DNA from: Brachionus manjavacas
Lineage: Eukaryota; Rotifera; Eurotatoria; Ploima; Brachionidae
Direction of reading: 5' to 3'
Length of the DNA stretch: 64,000 bases
Assembly: GCA_019054805.1 (NCBI GenBank)
Contig: JAHQIY010000003.1
Coordinates: 9,052,001 to 9,116,000 of the forward strand
The notes below the pieces were generated by a model, which had not been told where the DNA came from, ran no database searches, and saw nothing but the letters and a program-made list of their open reading frames with translations. Shown here one piece after another: positions 54,501 to 64,000 of this stretch. The position numbers were made by a program, and so were the translations under genes. Within the stretch, counting starts at the first letter, position 1; each line of letters starts with the position of its first letter.

Positions 54501-57500
54501 TGGAAGCTTATTTTTTAAAAATTAGAAAATTTTTTAACTAAATAATTACCAATTTTATTTGTAATAGAATTTGTTTAATTAATAATCTTAACATAGTCTT
54601 CTTATTTTTTCTTAAATGCAACGGAGACAGAACTAACCATTTTTTTTATTTTTGATAATTTGTTTTGAATGAACAAAGCTTGTCAGTATTTAGGTTAATG
54701 GAAAAAAAAAAGAAAGTGAACTTTGAAATTTCAAGCCTGGTGACAGAGGTAAAAGAAAAAAATTTTTTTTTTACTTACCAAAGCAATATTGCTTAAATTG
54801 GACACAATTTTCGATACTTGAATAAATAGCGTGAATTTTTTTAACCAAAAATAAATTTTTCATAAAGATTAAATTGGATGGATCCATCAAAAATGCCAAA
54901 TTTGGTGTGTACATGAACAAATTTTGATTCAGAGCGTCCGGGTCTTGAACAGAATAGAAATTTTTGCAAAACTTTAATGCTTTGTCAAATTCAATGTCAA
55001 CTTTGGAAAACATTTGTTCGAATTCGAGCAAAATTTGTGAGCTCAATTTTCCATTTCTCACCGTCAATAATTTTCCATACTTTGACTTGATATCATTTAT
55101 CTTTTGAGCATATTCGCTATTCATTATATCACTTGAAGTTTGAATTGATATTATTTCAAAAAATTCGTCTAAATGCATTGACTTGAATTCATCCATTAGC
55201 GCGTCCAAATCTTGACCACCACTGAAACACATTTTTAGCAATTTTTCTAGCAAAACTGAGTCGAAATCGATGACCAAATTGTTCAGAATTTGGAAAAGAC
55301 TCTCCATGGGTGCAAATACATCCAAACTTTTTTTAAAATTGACCTCACTTAAATCATCATGGGTGAATTTGTTAAATTTTGTGAACACACTGGACACAAC
55401 GTTGGCCAAATGAGCGCAATTTTGAACCAAAGTAAGCATTTCTTCCAAATACCAATCGCCATCCATTGATCTAACACCGATCAAATTTTCCTTTGCATCA
55501 CTTGCCGCTGTTTCCATGGCCATCCATTTTTGTAGGTTTTCACCAAAAAATTGGAGCAAACAAGAGTTGAAGCTCGCGAAAAGTTGGTCATCGCTAAATT
55601 CGTTCAGGCTTTCGCTGATAAACAAATGAATTTCTTGATAGCCAGCTTGATTGGGATTTAAAAGTTTGCCCTTGCGCGCTTCTAAGCTCTGTAGTCGACT
55701 CTCAATCGGACTAAGACTTGACTTGAGCTCACCTAGCTTCTGATTCACAATTTGGCAATCGAAATTTTCTAAAATTTCCATTTCGAACTCTTTTTTCACT
55801 CTGTCAAACACGTCTTGTGTCAGTGAATTTCTGAGTTCTTTGAGCCATCGGACAAATTTGCAGTGCTTGCCCTGAGCTACCAAAAAATCAGCGCAAAAAA
55901 ACTCCAAGAATTGCTCAGCTTTTTGTTTTGGATTGGACAAAGAGCCTATAGATAGCTTCAATTTATCTTCTTGCTTGGAAATTTCATCAAAAATCTTATC
56001 ACTTAGTTCAAGTAGGGCCGATTGACCGCTAGATCTTAAGAATTCTTTGACCAACTCATGGGGTCTGGTGAACTCAACGGGGTCGAGTTCAATTTTTTTG
56101 CTCTTAAAAAATTCAAGAGCTGTCAACTGTTGTTGGATCAAATTTTCCAATTTTGCCACCTCGGTGTCCATGCAAGATTTTACTGAATCCAAATTTTCAT
56201 TAAAACTTTCATAAAGAGCGTACCTGTCCCGCAAAGTGTAGACCGGATGGGCTGTCTTGTTTTTCATAGTTTCATGAAGAGTCAAGCTCTCGTCCAAATA
56301 AATTTTTGCCTGCTCGTTTAGCCTTATTAGATTATCATTTAGGCCTTTTCGTTTGGACAATTCGGTCAAAGTCTTGATTGTGTCCAAATTTTGGCGAACA
56401 AAATTTTCCAATTGAAGGCGATTTTGGTCCATCAGTGTTGTGTTCTCAAGCAGGCGTATCTCAAACAAATCCCATGTTTGCTTTTTTTCCAAATTTTTCC
56501 TTGTCTCTTTTTTATTTTCGCCATTTTCCGACTTGAGCTTGGAACTTCCGCCGCCATAAAAAGAAGCTATGATGCCAGTGTCGTGACCTGTCCAATCGAG
56601 CAACGGATCGTACACAAACGCTTCAAGCAGAGTCAACAAAGTCTCTCTTTTCTGTCTCAGTATATTCAGCACTTGCTCGCTGGACAACTTAAATAGGCCC
56701 TGGCAACCGGTCAGGCCGAGCGCGTGCTGAATATTTTGCGTCATCCGAAAAGGAACTTTTTCGGGAACACGCAAATTGTGGCCTTTTTCAAAACAAATGT
56801 TGTAGTCAATGTGAACCACTTGGCCTGTCCGAAGATTAATCAGCACATTGTCAAGATGTCTGTCTCCAAGACCAATAACATAGCCAATCATTGACATGAC
56901 AGCTGTGGACCGGCAAAATATCTGAACGCTGGTCCACCAATTTGCCGGGGTGGTCGAGTTGCACCAAATTTCTTTTCTAAGCAAATCGCTAGGCGTCTCT
57001 TTGATCAAATCTTCCAGCACTTTGCGCAAAACCGGCACCGGACACTCGGACCGATTTTCTTGGAAGTTTTTTATGCCTTTTTCTTTCAGCAATGGATTCA
57101 ATTTGGCATAGAAAATGTCATTGGGTCTCATTAGATGAACATGCTGCGTTTGATTTTGGGCTTTGCTCGCCAAATACACTGCTTCTCTATGCTGCCATTT
57201 TTTGTACAAATTAAACAAAGGAGTGGCGCCTTCGACCCAGGATATAAGACCTGACCTAGGGCCGAGCGGGGTCACTGAATAATTCAATGCATGAAATTGG
57301 ACAGTCTCTGTTTTGTTAAGCTTTGAAAACATTGAATTGATAATGTTGAGCAGTTGCATTATTCTTTCGTCTAAGTGCAGATCTTCCAGTCCTTTGAACA
57401 GGTAAGGGTACCGTCGGCCATTAGAGCCGACAAAAAAGAGCTTTTTTGGCTTTGTCTTGGTGGGCAGAACTTGAACTGCATTGGCTATTGAGTGGATAAA

Positions 57501-60500
57501 GATGGAACTTCCGTCTTTGCCCGGAATTGGAATACTAGTTGATTTTAGTTGGCACAGTTTTGGGCTTATTTGGTCCATTTGAAGTGAAGTGGACTGTCGG
57601 CGCTGGCTTCGATGGTGAAAAGTGTTGTGCAGTTGCTTGAATAAGGTGAGAGAGTTTGATGGCTTGTTGAAATTGTCGCTGTCTTTCAATTGATTGATCA
57701 CTTCTTTGATCTTGTCTTCGAATTCAAGTTGAAATGTTTCCTCATTGGGAGTCTCTGGAGGCAAATTGGTAGTTATTTCTTGAACATGTTCCAGAATCAA
57801 CACTATAGGCTGAAGAAGTATTTGGTATTTTTGTTTTAGAATTTTTGGTTTTTGCTCATCGCTCAGATGAGGATTAGAGTTTGTTTTGGTGATTTCTGAG
57901 TTTAGTTGTTCGACTCGTTTGTTCAAGTCGGAATAAATTTGGTTAAGAGTTCCGTACCATAATTCTTCGCGCAACAGGGTTATACGGCGCATTTCATGAA
58001 CAAACAATTTCACTTGGTCAATCATGGTTCGATTGGAATCGTTTAGTGTATCCAACAGATACTTGTATGTATTTTTTAATTCCGATTTTGACTCGTCTTG
58101 GATGTAGTCTTCGTAGGCGCTTGTCTCGTTGCCCTCTTCTTCTTCCACAGCTTGTTCTAGTTCATCGCTCAATTCTGCAGAATTTTCCTCATCACTCACA
58201 TCACTGTAGCTTTCAATTTCTTGAATTATTTAATTAATTATTTTTTATTTTATAAATTAAGAAAACTTTTTTGTTTTAAATTTCTGTGGAATAAAAAATT
58301 AAGTCATGTTAGCTAGGAAAAATAAAGCTTTTTTTAAGCATGCATTTTAACCCGTCCTATAAATAATTAAATTGAATATTTAATTATTGATTATTAATTA
58401 ATTTTAATTATAACTAATAGTTATCTAATCTACAACATATCCCAATTCCTAAACCAAGGCTCTGCCACGAACTCTGTTTAATTTTTATATAATAACCATT
58501 CTTTTCTTATTTGAATACAAATACAAATTCAAAAATATTTTTTTGAAAAATACATATGTATCCAAATGTATCCATTATGTATTCATCGATACATATATAT
58601 GTGTAATATGTATCCTGGGATACATATTCTTGGATATATTCTTGGATTTATTTGCATCTCAGGATACATAAAGTATGCATTTGGGGATAGATGTTGGGAT
58701 TGCGAATTTGAATAAATAATTTTTTTTTATTAATTTTATTAATATCATATGATACAAAATAAAAATTTATCCGAACATTTAGGATTAACAAATGATTTTT
58801 CCCTGATTAAATTAGTCATGGTTAAAAATTTCAATAACTCTTCGGGGTTGTTTTTAAAATTGAAAAATTGTTCATTATTTTTTTGAAATAATATCATTTT
58901 TAGCAATTTATTTTACTAATTTGACAAAAAATTCAAGACTTTTTAACTAAAGTAATTAATAAATCAATTAATGTAAGAAAGAAAACATCGTTTTAGTCTA
59001 TTGTTTTAAGATTAAATAAAAGCTTTTGTATCAAACAATTAAATACTGTTATTTATTATAAATGTTTAATAATAAAGAATCGTGGAAATTTTTTAATTCT
59101 ACAATATAAAGTTTTGTTCATTATGTTCTTCATTACAATGGCTTTTTATTAAAAAAATTAGACCATTGTAAATTTTTATTTTAATTTATATTTTTCCTAA
59201 ATGCTCTATAAAAAAGATAATTTTTTTCAATCAACTTATAATCTTAAGTTAAAATAAAAATGAGAAAGATTTCCTTCCTTTCTTAAAATATATATATGAT
59301 ATTTATAAGTTTTCCTTAAATACATGCCAAAAATGAGGATAATGGGACTCATCTATACCTAAAAATTAAACCATTTTTAAAATCAAATTTTTCCTTAAAA
59401 AAATTTAGTTAAATCAAATATTGACTAGAGCATTTATCTGGATTTAAAACCTTTGCAAACTTTTGTAAAATATAACCTACCAATTTTGGCATCAATTTTC
59501 AAATCTTCTTGTTGAGATCTTGGCAAATTTTCAAAAAGACTATTATCATTTTTGGCTGTATGTACCGTTTCAATTCGAGTAGGACCATCTTGAGAGCCAA
59601 CAACAGCAGGATATATTATCAAATGCGGAAAATCTTTGGCTATTCTACACAGCAACTGACTGACTGATTCTCTTACATACATCTCCGGATGGTTCAGCCG
59701 CGAAAACAATTGCGGTATGATATTCTTCCACGGCTCACTCGGAGTTTCATCCAGTCCAATTTTTAAGTCATCCTTTAGCTCAATAGCATACTTAACCAGC
59801 AATTTAATTATCCTAAGACTTGAAGATATATTCTTTTCGTCCGAAGACTTGGAACTCGTATCATTTAATCTAAGAAACATGAAATAAGACTTGCACGCTA
59901 TTTTCAGGTAGTAGATGACCCGGTCAATTATGTTCATGAGGAAGTTTACTATTGATTCTATGTGTTCATTGCCCAGAGTCTTGCAGTTCTCGACCAATTG
60001 CACTTCGGCTTGGCATCGGAAGATCTCACTATTGAACTGAAACATTGGATTTTGAAGATTTTCGTCTCCACTATGGTTCAGGCACAAACATTTCGAGTAC
60101 AAATCCAAGACAATTTGTTTTTCATCGTCTGGGCAGTGAACAGGCAACAAATCCATCAACTGGGATACATCCGAATCTTTGACCAAGTCTTTCTGACTTA
60201 ACTTGACACTCATTTGAACCTTGTCTGCATACTTTTTTCCCCATTTGTAGCACCAATTTCCCAAAGCGAACCATGTTTTTGCGCAACTCGGCGCCAACAC
60301 ACTCGCAAGGTCTAAAATGTTGCCAATCGTTGACTCGTTGTTTAAAAAGGCCTCATTTTTCAAATTAAAACGCGACAAGTCAGAATATTTGAAGCTCAGA
60401 ATTTTGCTCAAATTGGCGCTTATTTGTTCGGCAAGACCTTGAGGCTCTGGGCAGTAGAAGCTCTGATTCAAGCTTTTTAGAATCGTAGGATTTTGGCTTA

Positions 60501-63500
60501 AAAATTTGCTCAAAATCATCAAAAGTTTTGAGCACTTTTGATTGAGGCTTTCATTAAGCTTGGTGTTGATATTGGTAGCAATAAATGGTACGCCAGGGGT
60601 AAATGATGCCGGAGCCAAAGACTCGATAGGGCTAAAATTTACATAATTTAGCACTGATTTGCTCAGAATATCAATTGACTCGTAGGAAAAATTTTTTTTA
60701 ACCAAAAGCTTTGAACTTTCTGATAAAAATTCTACCATGCTTAATTTAAGCTGATGATCTGATATATTTTGAATGTCCGACATCAGTTTTGAAACAGAGT
60801 CGTAAAAATTAGATGAAGACTCTTCGGGATAGAGGTTCAAACTGGTCCTGAAATATTCTGCTTGTTGATCGAGCAGCCTCATGCTCAGATTGTTGTTGTT
60901 CTGTTTGCGGGCAAGTTTGGCACAAGCTAGGTTCAAGTCGAAATTAAATTCGTAATTTTTAGACATCATTAGAAGCGTGTTTAAATATTTTACGCTGTGT
61001 TTTGACAAGTTGAAGCAGCCTGAGTTTGTAAAAGAGAAGCCACACTTTGCCTAATTTTAAAAATTAATTAAATTTTAATTTTTTTTCTTTGTAAAAGTTA
61101 ACCTTTTGCTCCATCACGTTGTTTATTAAAAGAATGAGAATCGATTTTTGATGATTGGAATAGGACATTTCGTCAATGTTTAAAATTTTCAAAATTTGAT
61201 CACTTAGCTCATTTAAATAATTTGGTTCATTGTCAATAGAAAGTCTTTATAATAAAGTTTTAATAAATAAAGAATATCATGGGATTGGTACAGAATAGGC
61301 AAGAAGAAACAAATTTTGCTTAAAAAAAATTGTTTTTTTTGTTTAAAGGCTACCAGTCATGGATTTCAATTGTTTGAATCATAATTTTTTTAATTCAATT
61401 TCGAGTATTATTTTGAATTGGAATAAAGTTTTTAATTTTTTGCAGATATGCCATTTATTTTTAAATTAGTCTAATATTTAAGAAAATTTTTAATTAGAAA
61501 AAAAAATTTTTTTTTTCATAATAAGTGAAATTGTTATTTAAAATAGAATAAACCCGTATTTGAACAAAGATAGAGTGGTGATTTGGTAAACTTGGTCCTA
61601 AATACCTAAGTAAAAAAATTAAAGATTCTGATTTTTGCACACAAATAAAACTCACAACCCATAAACAAATGTTTGTTCATCACAATGATCACAAGATTTT
61701 GGTAATTTTGGCAAAAAATGCTCTCGACAAATATAAATCTTTTTTACACAAAATTTATTTTTATAGAGAAATGTTAAAAACACATCTTTAGATTTCGATT
61801 AAAATTAGAAAAAAGGGTTTTTAATTCTTTTTTATGTATAATATTATATTTCAATTTGTCCATGGGACTTAAACTTCAATCAAATAAATAAATAATACTT
61901 AAAATAACTTGACTTGATATAAAACCTGTGTGTGTTAATATTTTGCGTGCAAAATGGTTTTTTTAGATACCATTTTTAAATTATTTTAGAAAGATTTGTG
62001 AATAAACCAAATTTACCATTTTTTTTTCTAATTACATATATTGTTTTAAGCAAACTTCTGTGCGAACAGCAAGTAATTATGGGAAACCATTTGGAAATTT
62101 ATTAACTCAAATAATTAAAAAATTGCTGATCCAAAGGACTAAATGAGTGCAAAATATATAGAAAACTTCACGGATCTTCATGCAAACATTTTTATTCAAT
62201 GTTTTTGAAAAAAAATATGTGGAAAAAAAATTCGATAAATTCTTATTTAACAGCCAAAATAAGTCTAAAAAACTTCTCGGTCTTCAAGTGATTAATTAAA
62301 TCAATTAGTGAGAGGAAATCAGTTAATTTCTCATACAAAAATATTTGTATGTAAAATTTTTAGTCTATTTTGTTTTATTTGTTTTTAATCCGCGCTGAGC
62401 TAAAGCTCTTTCAGACTTAAAAAAATATCAAAAAATCAAGAAAAATAAAATAAAAGTAAAATAAGTTAGAATTTAATACAAAAGAATATTAAAATAGACA
62501 AATTGTAAAAGCAATTATGGACATAAAGAAAGAAGAAAAAATAACAGTCTTGGGTTACAGAATTTGGTTCAGCAAAAACAATGAGCGGAATTATTAAATA
62601 TTATTATTTAATTTTTTTCTTGTTGTGAAAATCAAATATTTAAAATTTTATTGTATTTGATAAAGCAAATCGGGAATTTTAAAAGTTTAACACTAGAAAA
62701 ACTAAAAATATTAAGAAGTTTAAAAATTTGAATAAATGAATAGAACACAAAATTGACATAAAAAAATAATCCAAAATGAAAATTATAAAATTGAATAAAA
62801 CAAAAAGTTGTACATTAGTTTTATATTTTTAAAAAGATAAACCGTGAACTGCTACGTCGTTTTATCGCAACAACCATTGGGATAAAGGTTGATTTAAATA
62901 AATAAATAAATGCACTTGTCATTGCTTTCATATTACAATTTAAATTATTTTACATTCCTTTTATTTTTATTTTATTTTTTTACTTGATTTTTGATTTTTT
63001 TTTAAATTTGAAATAGCTTTAGTTCGGCACAGATAAAACAATTAAATAATAATAAGTAAATAAAAAAATTTTAAGTCGCATCATTAATCAACTTAAGATA
63101 CTGAAATTTTTTTCTATTAAATATTAAATTTTACCTTTGGATCATGATTGTCTTTTGAAGATTTTTTAAAACTGCCTTTTCATTATGTTCAAAATTCCAT
63201 TTGCAATCAATTGAATCAATGAAATTTTCAAAAGTGTCTTGTCCTGTGCTACACGATACCGATTCAAAGTCGCCTTCATTAAATGAGCTCATAGCTCTTA
63301 TAATTTGAGTTAAATAAAAAAAATAAACTTTTTTTTTAATTACTTTATGTGATCAATATCGATGTATTTTTCTATATGTTGCGCATAGCTGTCATTGTCC
63401 AAGCCTTCAATAAAATTCGCTTTATAATCATCGTACCATGAAATGTATTCACTCCAATCATTTAACTGAAGAAAACACTCAAAAAGCTTTAAAAATTTAA

Positions 63501-64000
63501 GTAAAAAGTTTAAAATTGTTATCAAATTAATGAAAATCTGTCTTGTTTTCATTTTATTTTTGACTTACTCTTTCTGCTTGGAATTTAACCAGATTTTTTG
63601 GGCCATCGAAAGCGTTGTCTTTATCAGTTTTGATATCTTCCAGGTTTTTTCTAATACTTTCCTTATATCCAAAAGAAGCATCTTCGAGACTAACAAAAAA
63701 AATTTCCTGAAGCACATTTCTGCACATAAAAGATCTAAAATTACCATCCTTTAGCCTCATCAGCTGCAATCTTGGTCCATTCGAATCCATTTTTTTTCAA
63801 GCTCGTCTTTAACCAGTCACCTAGACCGATCAATTGCTGCCAACAGCCTAATTTGATGTAACACTTGACCAACATTTGCAAGATAATATCAAACTCATTA
63901 GTCTAAATTTTTGAAAAATTACGAGCAAAATAAAAAAATAAAGAAAATGTACCGAAGTGTTATTATGCTGAGTGCAATAATTCAAGTATTCCCAGCATTG
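51524..64000 (-). CDS. SMG1: SMG1, PI3K-related kinase of nonsense-mediated mRNA decay (partial; N-terminus off right edge)
   Basis: Twelve exons in phase give 2433 residues: 64000-63953, 63902-63745, 63689-63569, 63486-63344, 63296-63135, 61244-61103, 61050-59481, 58219-54779, 53280-53198, 53146-52926, 52878-51744 and 51601-51524. Order: helical-repeat/FAT region (QLFSRLNHPEMYVRESVSQL), then the kinase domain in the 3441-nt exon (ILPTKTKPKKL-like glycine loop, GLKDLHLDERIMQ-like block, GLGDRHLDNVLI catalytic loop, HIDYNICFEKG activation segment), a long C-terminal insertion rich in helices, and the FATC end NLAVLYEGWTPWV. SMG1 phosphorylates UPF1 when translation stops prematurely. The catalytic D, N and DYN residues are intact. 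Human SMG1 has 3661 residues, so about 1.2 kb of protein sequence is missing to the right. Most introns are about 45-60 bp; three are 1.2-1.9 kb. Confidence 0.97.
53281..54778 (-). other. Large SMG1 intron (1498 bp)
   Basis: Donor TTTG|GTAAGT and acceptor TTTTTAAG|GTTCAAAAAC join in phase (G|GT). It contains a perfect 19-bp-arm hairpin (53586-53632). No gene or transposon was recognised. Confidence 0.75.
53586..53632. repeat. Hairpin with 19-bp perfect arms in SMG1 intron
   Basis: ATAAACTTTGTCAAATGAT at 53586-53604 faces its perfect complement at 53614-53632 across 9 bases. Confidence 0.95.
58220..59480 (-). other. Large SMG1 intron (1261 bp) with ATGTATCC-rich patch
   Basis: 58545-58690 holds repeated ATGTATCC/GGATACAT words including the hairpin AATATGTATCC/GGATACATATT. 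It looks like simple-sequence decay. No exon was found. Confidence 0.6.
62365..62425 (-). repeat. LINE 3'-terminal hairpin module (copy 7, diverged)
   Basis: GCTGAGCTAAAGCTCTTTCA preceded by TTTTATTTGTTTTTAATCC. It is a diverged member of the family. Confidence 0.6.
62840..62912 (+). repeat. Probable LINE 3' tail of another family
   Basis: A GC-richer stretch (AACTGCTACGTCGTTTTATC, CAACCATTGGGATAAAGGTTG) is followed directly by (AAAT)n, the layout of the other LINE 3' ends here. Confidence 0.45.
63005..63050 (+). repeat. LINE 3'-terminal hairpin module (opposite orientation, diverged)
   Basis: AAATAGCTTTAGTTCGGCAC then AGATAAAACAATTAAATAAT is the diverged inverse of the module at 41216. Confidence 0.55.

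Larger units (their letters stand above)
61245..63134 (-). other. Largest SMG1 intron (1890 bp) with LINE-tail insertions
   Basis: It contains a minus-oriented module at 62365-62425, a plus-oriented LINE-like 3' tail ending AAATAAATAAATAAATG near 62912, and an inverted module at 63005-63050. No exon was found. Confidence 0.6.

Noticed and set aside
58545-58690. ATGTATCC/GGATACAT cluster as a CRISPR-like or regulatory array
   Set aside because: Irregular spacing and simple-sequence character in a eukaryotic intron.

Overview
The window is nuclear DNA of a small invertebrate animal. It is very AT-rich, uses the standard genetic code, and most introns are only about 45-60 bp with GT...AG ends. 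A few introns are 1.2-2.0 kb, and two of those carry transposon debris. Tiny introns, single-copy housekeeping genes and a mix of Helitron, pogo, Tc1/mariner-type, LINE and Ty3/Gypsy elements suggest a compact-genome metazoan. My best guess is a monogonont rotifer (Brachionus-like), but that is an inference from style and not from a species-specific marker.

Layout: the 5' part of a TOM70-like mitochondrial import receptor (1-1352, minus); a decayed Helitron with Rep/PIF1-helicase coding, interrupted by a TA-flanked MITE (about 1996-8757, minus); a short element bounded by inverted arrays of GTCAAAT boxes (8970-9700); MULE-like and LINE debris (10430-12425); mS37/CHCHD1 (12740-13318, plus), convergent with a catalytically degenerate acid-phosphatase-like gene (13347-14938, minus); a second inverted-array element (16780-17415); eRF1 (19333-20727, minus); DRG1 (23706-24806, plus); a pogo/Tigger-like transposon with intact terminal repeats and TA duplications (26851-28646); a young Ty3/Gypsy element with chromodomain and envelope-like region (30264-37734); several LINE copies (37739-42420); a second acid-phosphatase-like gene whose large intron holds transposon pieces (44152-48223, minus); a LINE 3' end (49290-50124); and the 3' two thirds of the NMD kinase SMG1 (51524-64000, minus, continuing off the right edge).

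The host genes form no operon or pathway cluster, although eRF1 and SMG1 both act at translation termination and nonsense-mediated decay. The most unusual host observation is the pair of histidine-acid-phosphatase paralogues: both keep the full fold, signal peptide, C-terminal membrane anchor and intact splicing, yet both have lost catalytic Arg/His residues. The most unusual mobile-DNA observation is the pair of elements built from inverted arrays of TGACAAA or GTCAAAT boxes with a 20-23 bp period. The window also holds many perfect short palindromes and hairpins, and a recurring LINE 3'-terminal hairpin module.
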